DNA of 64,000 bases from Marthasterias glacialis (taxonomy: Eukaryota > Echinodermata > Asteroidea > Forcipulatida > Asteriidae): positions 21,345,938 to 21,409,937 of the forward strand of contig OU452226.1 of the NCBI GenBank assembly GCA_911728455.2, in the 5' to 3' direction. Shown here one piece after another: positions 1 through 12,000 of this stretch. Made by a program: the position numbers and the translations under genes. The notes beneath the pieces are model-generated. The model worked only from the letters and a program-made list of their open reading frames with translations. It was not told the DNA's origin and made no database searches. Within the stretch, counting starts at the first letter, position 1; every line of letters begins with the position of its first letter.

Positions 1-3000
1 TTATTTGATCAGTATGAACAAGCCACCGCTAGGGCTGCCTCAAGCATCTCCATGGTGCCTCGAGAAACAGTCCCTGCCCCCGTAAGTAATCCGAATGAGT
101 TTGCTCTCCTTGCAAAAATAAATTGAATAAAATAAAAAAATAGTTTATGTATCTGATAACCTGCAAGACTTTTGGAAACAATTAACACAAACATCCTCAT
201 TGCTGTTATTCGTGCTTGTGCTGTTGGATGTGTAAATAATAAATAAATAATAAATAAATAATAAACAAATCCATCGGGCTCAAGCTGGATCAACACTTTC
301 AGCCAATGTTCTGTTTGTTTGTTTTATGTGCTTATACTTTAGACTTGCCCAAGAAATGAAATATAAATATAAATATATATCTATAAGATAGAATACGGCA
401 GTTAACATTTCTTTCGTTTTAAGAACCCAAAGTAAGCAATATAATTTATGTGATAACAGCTTTAGGGAGAAAGAATACTAATTTTGGTTTTACTCTTATG
501 ACTATGGTGATTAGCACTGCATTGCCTCTAGATTCTTACTGATAACAAATCAATAATATGTAATCAATAACCAATAATTTTCTCATAAACGTTCAACAGA
601 TCGCCTCTGGATATGTAACAGCCAAAATGGAAGAGGAGGTTCGCATCTTCAGCAAGATGAAGATTAATTTTACGTATGTTTGTTGTGTAACTTATTCATC
701 ATTATGTACCACGCACACAGATCCGTAGTCATTTGATTGGGGGAAAACGCGTCACGGGTCATACTTCATGTTGTCATGATTGACTGCTGCGACGTTGGTG
801 CATCCTATATGGATTGTTTTTGGATGGTGTATATTGATTTCGACGCTTATTTAGCAGTATCTTTCCATAAATAATCAGAGATCATACAGCCATGGCCTTG
901 CAAGATTTTAAACGTTCGTTTAAGACCAAGTCACTACTCTTTTATTCCCATTTATAAATGCCCTTTTTGTTAAAATGCAAAATAATGAAGGAAAATCCTC
1001 GAAACTTTCCCGTTTTAAAAATTGATTTTTCAATTCCTGTCACACCATCAGGCTCCATTTCGCTAAGGTTCAAATTGCATGCGACGCTCAACGATTGTGC
1101 GTACGCTCGCGTACTAATAAGGGAGTACAAGTGTGGTGAAGAGGTTTTCAACTAGTTATTTAAACACGATGAGGCCTGGTTCTTTTCGATAATTTTACTG
1201 AGACGAAGTCGTTGAAAAGTTGTTTAGAACCAGGCCTCATCATGTTTACATAATTTCTTGAAAACCGGTTCAACATACTTTTATTCCCATTCATCATATA
1301 CTTCTCTGTTTAAAATTTAAAAAAAAAAAATTCAAATTTGAGAACAAACCTGACAGCTCACCTCGCTTGGGTCTGTGTTAAATTTCCATCCATGTTGAGC
1401 GCCTTGCGTGATTTTCAAAATTGCATGTGCAAGTTTCAAACTTGCGCGAGCCAAATTTGCATGCTACCATCTTCCGCCATGGGGCTACCAATTGAAATTG
1501 GCCAACACGCGTATGGCTACATGAGTGCAAAACGCATGTTCACAGCTCCACCTATGTCTTTATCAGCCGTTTAAAACTGGCCTTAAACAGTCATGTGACC
1601 ACCTCTTAACCATTAGGACTGCCCAAATAGATGGGTTCCACGTGACATCAACAATGGGAAAAATCAGCCATCTTTGATGACAATGACTGCTCGATTTTGA
1701 GCCCACAATTGTGCATTACGTATAAAATCCTTCCAGTGATTGGTTGGTAAGCAACTCAAGCTGCGTTGAAATTTACGAGCTTGACATGGCTGCGGGGCCA
1801 AAATAGAAATTGTCATCAAAGACGGCGTCTATTGCAACCCGTCTATTGTCCCAAACTGTCTCCAGGGGGTGTTTACAAATAATTAATGAGAGTCTTATCG
1901 TCTACTTCCGGTTCCCTTGTGATTCCTAAAGTTGCGAAAATCTGGGGGGAGAGATCATTCGCTCATGCTTGTGCTACATTATGGAATAGCCTTCCTGAAG
2001 ACATAAAAAAGTGTGTTACTTCTGATTCATTTACGATTCATGTAAAAACCTTTCTGTTTAATTCTTAATTATTTTCTACATGCGCCTTGAGCACTCTACA
2101 GAGTGGATTTGGCGCTATACAAATTTCATTATTATTATCAAACAGCTTGAAAAAAATCTTTAAAATAAAAGCCTTTACTATAATTATTTGAAATATCACA
2201 TGTCATGTTTAAACCACGGAGTTGATTTCACTGACATTCCAGGCCGCCTCGACCCATCACTCACCTGATTGTGAACAACAACATGCTGATGATGGCCATG
2301 TCAGATAACGTCATCCTACGTATTGACTTGGAGCATCCGGATCAACCTGATGGTAACGTTTTTTCCCTTCAACAGTTTTTCAGTAATTTGAAATTAACTT
2401 TCCGAAATGTTTTTAATGCTTTCAGATTGTTCAAGCTTGTTAACCCTCCTACTCTCCGACCATTCAATACCCTTCACTGTGGTTTGGAATGATGTATAAA
2501 CTATGCAAGCATGCAATATGATATTGTGTGGTGAATGCATCTACAGTAAGCATACAGGCCTGGAGTTTCACCTTTAAAAGGGCAAGACCATTTTTATTTT
2601 TGCAAAGGGGCAGTCCCATTGGAAAATCTTAAAGTCTATGGGAAATTGTGTATGTTGTCTTGAACTTGCCACACAGAGGTTAAGATCGGCGAGGATCGCA
2701 TCCACAAGCTCTTCTTGGATCCGACGGGGCATCATCTTATCATCAGCACTGAGCAACAAGACGTCTTGTATCTGTCCAGGACGGGGCGGAAAGCCAAACA
2801 ACTTCAGAAACTCAAGGTATGTTCAGCCTCAAAATGAGATGAATCAGTTGCACGACAGCTTTTGAATCAGGAATCCAAGATTGATTGAGTTATCTCGTGG
2901 TATCGTGAGAATTAGCTTTGTGAAATATTAAAGAGAATGACAAATCATCCATGAAATAAAAAGTTCCATTTAAAAAAGAAGAAAAAATTATTCTGACGTT

Positions 3001-6000
3001 TCTTTTACATATTCTATTTAGAAACATTCATTTGTATTTTGGTTTGTGTGGAGTGTTGATTTATTAACCCTCCTACTTTCTGACCATTCAAAATCATGCC
3101 CTTGGGTTTTAAATGATAGATGAACTGTGCCAGCCTGCAATATGATATCATGTGGTGAATGCATCCACACAGTACACAGTCAACCCTCCTACTGTCTGAC
3201 CATTCAACATTAAGACTTAAGAGGGTTAATGTCCCAACCTAATACTGTACCCCTTTCTGTGCATCTTGCATGGCCACCAAATATGTTTAGCCTGCAATAT
3301 GATATCATGTGGTGAATGCATCCACACAGTACACAGTCAACCCTCCTACTGTCTGACCATTCAACATTAAGAGGGTTAATGTCCCAACCTAATACTGTAC
3401 CCCTTTTTGTGCATCTTGCATGGCCACCAAATATGTTTAGCTCTTTATAAATGGTGTAAAACCTCCCCACCAATTACAACAAAGTGTTTTTCAAATTAAT
3501 TTATGTTCCAGGGCAACCTCATTGATTCTATTGGATGGAACAAGCTGAACACCAGTGAAAGTACCACTGCAGAGATACTGGTGGGAACCAGTCGAGGTAT
3601 ATTTTTTTTTCAAGTAACGTATATTTGTGATTTTACTTTTTTGTTAAATAAAATAATTTGAGTGTCAAAGAGAGTCAAATGATGAATTTTATCAAAACAT
3701 GAGAACAAATAAGAGAAAATAAGTATTGATACTGAAATTGGGTTGTTGTAATTATTTTAATTTATGCAGCAGCATAAGACTGTTTGACTTCCGACTGGCG
3801 CCCTCCCCCCACCCCCTCCCCCTGGCACGTAAACCCAGAGGTTAGCAGGTCGCAGGTCCTAATCCTGCTTGGGTCAATTTGTCTTTGTTCACCCAAAGAT
3901 GAATTAATTCAGACATTTTAAACCAACATTTCATTGTTTTCTGTTTGGTTTTTGATTTGAGGACCCAGGGCCCAATAGACCGATTGCGCGACCTACGTCA
4001 CGTGACCCCTGTTGGGTATAAAATGTAAATACACACGTAATCCTCCATAGGAAAGGGTGGCACGGTACACGATGATTAATGCATTTAGTTTATTCGATCG
4101 AGGCTTTTTTTGCTCGAAATCTGTGAAAGATATTCCAAAGTTTGTTCCAGAGACCTTGAAGTGGCTGAATAAAGCCAGTAAGGACAGTTCAAGCAAGTCT
4201 TGAAAATTGTAAAAGTACCGTATAAATGTGCACGATGTGTACAGCGCACGACGGAACGTTAGGCCAGACCACCGCGATCACCACACACTTTTCAACACAA
4301 AAAATTTAAAGTTTTGAAGGTGAAATCCTCCAAAGAAATTGCTGTCCAAAACTGTGTGGTTCCTTTGCCTATTTGAAATTCTGCAAGGCTAGGTATTAAT
4401 GCTCACTTTTCCAACGTTGTTTATCCTTTTTTTTACAGTGATTTAGGCCAACATCACAAACAAAATAACACACTGGTGGCTACATGTTGTCCGACGCCGG
4501 TAGTGCATGGCTAAAAAAAACTCTTTTTTAGTAGAATTCTGTTAAATTATGAAACAGAGATGTGATTTAAATTAATGCCACAGCATACTACTTTAAATAA
4601 AGGGGCTGATTAACTAATTCATCGCTTAACGAAAGTAAAATCGACTGTTTCGTACTCACTCTGTGTCACAGCCTATGCTTTTACACATATTTTTTCATCA
4701 GCTGTATGACGTTATACCCGATAGGGGGTCAAGTGAAGGCATGTAAACATTGTCGCGCAATCGGTCTGTTTCATAGAGCTGCTTGAGCACAAAAAGTAGC
4801 TTAGCACAACAAAATTATGCTTACCAGAATAAGGCTACCAGCCAAAATACCATGTCATATGCACCATCTGTGACTGGTGTCCTGCTTATTTTGGCTCAGC
4901 AGAAAATTATTAAGCAAATTGTCTGCTTCAGCAGCTCTAGTGAAACTGGGTCCAGAAGGAGGCTTGTTATAGTCTGGTGCCTGTTACGTGGTATTATAGA
5001 AAGCTGTGCCATTTTCAATTCAAGGTTTGATATTTGAGACGGAGATCCAGTCTGGAGATGACAGCAGATTCTTCCAACAGAGCCTTGAGCAGTATTGGAA
5101 ACAGGTCAGTAACATACGGACTTTGACTGATGTAATTATTTCCGTCGGGGATAAGTAATGAAAGGGAGGTTAAGTAAGACATTTCTTCTTAATGCACGCG
5201 TGTAACACCCGCGTGACGCCATGGAAACCTGCGTATATTGTCATAAAAGTGCGTGTTAGCTACACGCGCTTCATGCCTATCTATACATTCGCAGTGTCAA
5301 AAGGACACACTGATCGTTTTCTCAAACAGGTAAGAAAACATTGTTATAAATCACAGTTTTTTAAAAAGTTTTTTATGGGAATGTTTTTACAAACTGTATC
5401 TTCTTCATCTGATCCACCCTGACAAAGGTCATTAATTAATTGATGTTTGTGACCCTCTTCACAGCGTTGGTAAAACACGCAATGCTTAGCTTAATGATTG
5501 TAGCTTCTACCGGAATGGTAACATGAAACTTCAAAGGACTATACTTAACATGGTTTGTGGGGAAGTTAACCAGACAAAACTTTAAAAAAATTCGTAAAAA
5601 AAACATGTGTACATGTCACCATGACGTCATTTTGTAGTATTTTGTAACATGTCTCTGTCTAGACACATACCAAGATTCAACTATATCAAACTTATGGTTC
5701 GGGTAGATACATGACGTCAAAAGGTGCATCTTTAATGAAATACCACGTGACACGTGATGATGTCATCAACCTGAAACTTCACGCGTTTGTTGTCTGGATG
5801 AAGGTCATTATGTATACCAATTTTGAAGCGATTACCATAATCTTCGCCGCAGACATCAAGCCAAAGTGCGTTTTTAAACTGTTTTAACCTCCTGCTAGAG
5901 GGCGCTCTTGCATTTTATGATGTCAATAATAATAGAGAGGTTGCACGTGACGTCACCCCAAACCTTTTTCTAATGCTGCATGCACAAACAGACGCTGGAA

Positions 6001-9000
6001 ATCATTCAGCAGACGACGCTGCCAGCCATTGAGTTTGTACATGGCAGTACCCAACATGGCTGCGAAACGAACTTTCCCCGGGGTCACGCAACCTCTCTAT
6101 AAGCCATTAATAACAATAAAAAGAATAATAATTAGTTTTTATTGATCTCCACCCAAGCCCAAACATCTGTGGAACAATTAAAGCTCAAAATAAAAATGCA
6201 AATTCAATATTAGATAAGAGTCGTCCACAAAGTTTGTAAGGACATACGAGGAAATTTAGACTATTGAATGATTGTCACTCCAGGTCTTCAATTTAGGCAA
6301 AGAGGGTCCGGTACCAGTCACAGGGCTAGAGGTTGAACATGTTCAACCTTCACCTCAAAATGAGCGTAGATTCTTTGTCATGGCAACAACACCTGGGTAA
6401 GTTGAATTATTTCTTAATATTTCAAACCCTTTTTTTGTTTTTATGTCGTTATTCCATATCTTGTAGAAATGATAAATTTATTTGACTTTAATTCTAAATC
6501 CAATCATCAGATGTAATAGGATAAAAGTAAAACATTTCATTAAAATGTAACTTGTAATTTACAAAAACTCGGGGAGATATTTAACACAGGTCAGTTCAAA
6601 GTAAACAAATAAATATTTTTTGTTATACCCAAAATAAAGCTGACTTCTTCATTCATACAGAACTGTCAATGAGTTTTCAACCCTACAACTGTCTAGACCA
6701 GCAAACCAAGTGCTGTGTACAAATCAATGCATACATAGCTTCGTGAACGCATAAATCAACAGATACGCCTCTTCGTGACCACACGTGTTTAGGTTTCAGT
6801 GGATAAACTGGCACATCGTGATAACGTCACTTTGTGGAAACGCAAAATGGCAAATTGTCGGTCATGCTGATTAGTGTAATTACGATACTATTAGGTGTTT
6901 GGTTTTGAAGCTTGCTAAAACACGTTAACAATACTGAGAATATCAATAATTTGTACAGAAACGGATTTGCCAAAGTTTGTGATTTTTGACCCGTACAACG
7001 ATTCGTGGCGTGACTAACAATATGTTCCTCTGTTTTGTTTTTTCAGGCGTCTATATCAGTTTGTAGGAGTGATACCTAGCTCTGCGGAGACACCAGTATT
7101 TCAGAATGTCTTTCATAAGTATGAAGCTAGTCCCGGTAAGTCATCCTTGATAGCAAACATTTTTTGTTGGAGGATTTATGAAGAAGAAAAAACATTTTGG
7201 GACTTGCCTGTCACAAATTTATAAAACTATTGTGATGGAATGTTTTTACTAGATTTTTTTTTTTTTTTTGTAATGTCATTTACTTACATTCAGGCCCTTG
7301 TAAAGCCCTAACACTGTACATGTACTGTATTTTGACTACACCAAGGTGCCTTGCCCCATCTACATTTAAGCACCGAATGCTGTCATTGATACTGGTTATG
7401 GCGTTGGTTGGTAGCCACCAAACCCTCCATCGGTGCTTCGTCAATTTTTATCCACTCTCATCTTTGAAGGACAAAGTGTCTTGTCAGAATTATCAGCTAC
7501 TGTCCTAAGAAATGCCTTTCAACAAATTAAATGAGTGTTTTTTGGTAAGATTATAAACAGATGTGGAGTTTTGGAACCGGAAGTAGCCAAAACTATGCAC
7601 AAGCAGCAGATGCAGTTGAGTGTGATGTAATTACCTAACTAAAGCATTGTTTGGTTTGCGGTAACGCCATGTGATTATATCTACTTTGCTGTGTAGATTG
7701 TTCTTGAAAGAACTTGTGCTGTTATTCTACAGCTGCACAGTAGATTTTAGAAATTCGGGGGGACTTCTTAGTTCTGAAAAGAACCTTCCTGCTTATTAAG
7801 TAATACCTGGGGTTAGGTAGGAAATTGGCATAGACTACTACTTAGCTTAGGGCTTGGATCAAGGGGATTTTTCGTGATTAACTTCACTGCCGTGGAGTGA
7901 GTTATCATTTTCAGAACTAAGTTGTCCCCCCCCCCACTCCCCCCGAATTCCGAAATCTACTCCACAGTAGTGGGATAACAGCACGACCAGTTCTCACAAG
8001 AACAATTTACACAGCAAAGTAGGTTCAATCACATGGTGTTGCCGCAAAATGGACACCTCAGCATGCAGTGCCTCAAAACCTAAATATATCTTGGTTAATA
8101 AAAAAAAAAGCCAAGTTCTTTTGTTTTGATCTTCACTAACAATTTGACTGTTTCTCTGTCATCGTCGTTCCAGCCAGCTTCCTTGAATTACCCGGTAACT
8201 TTGGTTACAGCAAACTTCAGTTCTACTACCCCAAGTCGAAGACGATGCCATCACACTTTGCTTGGATGACAGGTACGGTGGCATAATTGTTGTGTCTGAT
8301 CAAACAGTTTGAGATGTAAACAGTGGGTCATTTCAGGGTTACACTGTGCTTGTGGTTTTTTTTTTTAGGTTTGGACAGCCATGATAAATTTCAAACGGTT
8401 CTTTGAGTGCGTCCAAGAACTAAATGGTATCTTTTATTTGTACCCCAACCAGGGCCTGGCATATACTTTGGAGTGTTTGACTTCAATAACCAATCTACAG
8501 ATAATGTGACAAAGGACAGTCGATTGTTACCATATCCTGAAAATGGGAAGGACGGTAGCGGCAATGTTGAACCTATCGCCATGACGATGACCGAATTCCA
8601 TGTATTGCTACTATTCCCTGACAGGTGGGTCAAAGGTCATACATCAGGGAACTCATTGTAGTATTTTATAACACAGGTTTTGGGAATTTTGAATTTTATG
8701 CAGTTTACAAGGTGCTGTGGAGCATTCAGCAGCCACTGCCAGAAACACCGGGGCAAACCCCTTTTCTTAGCGATAAGTGTAACTGGGTTCTTTTGCATGC
8801 ATTACACAAAGGGACCTACAGCTTTACAACCCATCTGTAGCACGAAGCAAGAATGTTTTTTGTCTACCTGCTTTAACGTGTGAAGGAAACAATATCGTGC
8901 ACTTGAGCGTTTAAATATGTGTGAGACTTGCCCAGATTATTTGAATGTTGCTTCTCTGGAGAGGTGGGTGATTGTTAATTGAACATTGTGTACTTTTCTT

Positions 9001-12000
9001 TACAGAATGAAAGTGATGTGTGTTTTGAATGAGCAGCTCATTGATGAAGACGTGTATCACGCAGTGAGTAACTCATCAATTGCAAACTTACAACACTCAC
9101 TTATTGTTATTATTGCTACCAATACATACACAAAATAGACAAGCAAATACCAGACACAGACTCCCCTCTGGGTAACACACAGACACCCCTTTAACTAACA
9201 CCCAGACATCCCTCTAGGACTTACACCCAGATGCCCCTCTGGCTTACACCCAGATACCCCTCTGGCCAACACCCCGTTACCCATCTGGCTATCACCCAGA
9301 CACCCCTCTTGCTACCACCCAGACACCCTTCTGGCTGATGCCCAGGTACCCCTCTTGCTACCATCCAGACACCCCTCTGGCTAACACCCAGACACCCCTA
9401 ATGCTACCACCCAGACACCCCTCTGGCTAATTAATGCCCAGACACCCCTCTGGCTAACACCCAGACACCCCTCTGGCTACTCTGGCTAACGCCCAGATAC
9501 CCCTCTTGCTACCATCCAGACACCCCTCTGGCTAACACCCAGACACCCCTAATGCTACCACCCAGACACCCCTCTTGCTAATTAATGCCCAGACACCCCT
9601 CTTGCTAACACTCAGAGCAAACTCATCTGGCTAACACCATGGTCAGAATAGTTCATCAAAAACCTTGTTTTTACAGAGATATGGTAAAATCTTGGGCATC
9701 TGTAGAGACAGGACCAGAGGTACCATCTGGACCTTCACAGATCAGAGTGTCTTCAAGTACAAAGTGGTCAAAGAATCAAGGTAAGAGTGCAATGCAGAGA
9801 TTGTTCATCTTGTCAAACCATTACACAAATTTTGCCTTTTAGGTAGCCAGGTGCAGATTGTAAAATCTTTGCACATTTATTTTCCGTGACGTGAGCCATG
9901 TCAGCTTATTGGTACATTTTATAATAATAATAGTAATAGTGTACATTTATAAATGACACTGCACTGAATGGAATGGGATATAGCGTGAGGTGCCGCACAT
10001 TGCTGCCAGAAACACTGAGGCAAGCCCCATCCGAAAGACAAAGGAACTATGGTTCAGTGTCTTGCCCAAGAACACAAGTGCTGTACCAGAACCTGGGGTG
10101 GATTTCACAAAGCGCTAGGACTAGTTTTATCTCGAGTTAGGAGGAGTAACTAGTCCTAACTTGTATGACTTGTCATAAGTTAGGACTGGTCCTAAGTTAG
10201 GACCAGTTTTGTGAAATCCACCCCTGGTCCCATACTTTGACAACACCAGGTTTTGAGTCCACCGCACTAGACCGCTCGGCCACGACACTCCACGAATATT
10301 GAATATCCTTGTGGGCCTTTATCCTCATTTAATGAAGGAATTACTTGTTAGATTCTGCTTCAGTTCACAATAAAATAATGGAAGATGATAACCTACGAGT
10401 TACCTAGCAGAATTTGCTACACTGATTATTAAGGATATTCTTGTTATGTATTCTGATTGCAGTAGCACCATGTGATTTATACATCTACTTTGCTGTGTAG
10501 ATTGTTTGTGTTAGACTTTGGCCTGCTGTTTATCTACTGCCATGGAGTAGATTGGGAAGTGGCAGACTACCAAGTTTAACTAAGAACTTGTCCTGCTGTT
10601 TTTCCAACTGTCTTGGAGTATATTGGGAATCAGGAGACTACCAAGTTCAAATAACAACTTGTCCTGCTATTTATCTACTGCCGCAGAGTAGATTGGGAAT
10701 CAGGAGACTACTGAGTTCAAATAAGAACTTGTCCTGCTATTTATCTACTGCCGCAGAGTAGATTGGGAATCAGGAGACTACTGAGTTCAAATAAGAACTT
10801 GTCCTGCTATTTATCTACTGCCGCGTGGAGTAGATTGGGAATCAGGAGACTACCAAGTTCAAAATAAGAACTTATCCTGCTGTTTATCTATTGCCGCAGA
10901 GTAGATTGGGAATCAGGAGACAATCAACTTGCCCAGTTCACAAAAACAAGCTGTATGTAACAAGTTTTACCACCATCCAATAAATAACCTTTGTTTGTTG
11001 CGTAGGGATGTCTGGCGTATGTATCTCGACCAGGGAGACTTTGACCGAGCCAAGGATCATTGTCACGACAATCCGGCCAACTTGGACAAAGTGCTGACCA
11101 GGCAGGCTGAACATTTCTTTGAAAAGGAAAAGTAAGTTTATCGCTTACGTAGCCTTAACCCTAGGTAATATTTTCCAGCCAGTTGACCACCGAGTTGAAA
11201 CCATTCAACCGTAGGGTTGTTTATGGTGGCGTAACTGTGCACAGAACTAAATGTGTACATGATGTACATGTGTGTTACTGTGTAGATACATTCACCACAT
11301 GATATCATATTGCAGGCTGGTACAGTTTATCTATCATTTAAAACCACAGTGGATGATATCGAATGGTCAGACAGTAGGAGGGTTGACTGTGTACTGTGCA
11401 GATGCACTCACCACAAGATATCATATTGCAGGGTTGGCGTTGTTTATCTATCGGTAACTTAACCACAGTGGATAGTATTGAGTGGTCAGACAGTAGGAGG
11501 GTTGACTGTGTACTGTACAGTTGCACTCACCACAAGATATCATATTGCAGGGTTGGCGTTGTTTATCTATCGGTAACTTAACCACAGTGGATAGTATTGA
11601 GTGGTCAGACAGTAGGAGGGTTGACTGTGTACTGTGTGGATGCATTTACCACATGATATACTGCAGGTGGGCTTAGTTCATCTATCAATCAAAATCAGAG
11701 TGGGTGGTATCGAATGGATAGAAGGTAGGAGGGTGATGTGTCAGAATTTTGGAACACCGTTTTTGTAACTCTGAGTTTTTACTCCTGTCTCCATTCTTTG
11801 TCACCAGGTATGATAAGAGCGCCCTCTATTTTGCCATGACGGAGAGGTCGTTTGAAGAGGTCGCCTTGAAGTTCATCGAGGCTCAACAGACGACTGCGCT
11901 GAGAATGTTCCTGAGCAAAAAGCTGAGTGCTCTAAAGCCGGAGGTTAGTTGGGCTCTCCATCTGTCTGTTTTTGAGACACCTGCTGTTTGTAAACAGTTT

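Larger units (their letters stand above)
1..9780 (+). other. VPS18: VPS18 N-terminal beta-propeller region (exons 1-12)
   Basis: These twelve exons encode about 326 residues matching the Pep3/Vps18/deep-orange beta-propeller, which in HOPS faces membrane and Rab partners. Recognisable pieces are SGYVTAKMEEEVRIF (exon 2), the DPTGHHLI and RTGRKA blades (exon 4), FVMATTPGRLYQFVG across the exon 7/8 joint, and FGYSKLQFYYP (exon 9). The introns between them hold most of the repeats described at 880-10925. Assignment to the propeller rests on alignment with the known family order, not on structure prediction. Confidence 0.9.

Noticed and set aside
3977-4766. Virus- or phage-derived insertion
   Set aside because: It has exact short terminal inverted repeats and no viral-type coding, so a non-autonomous DNA transposon is sufficient.
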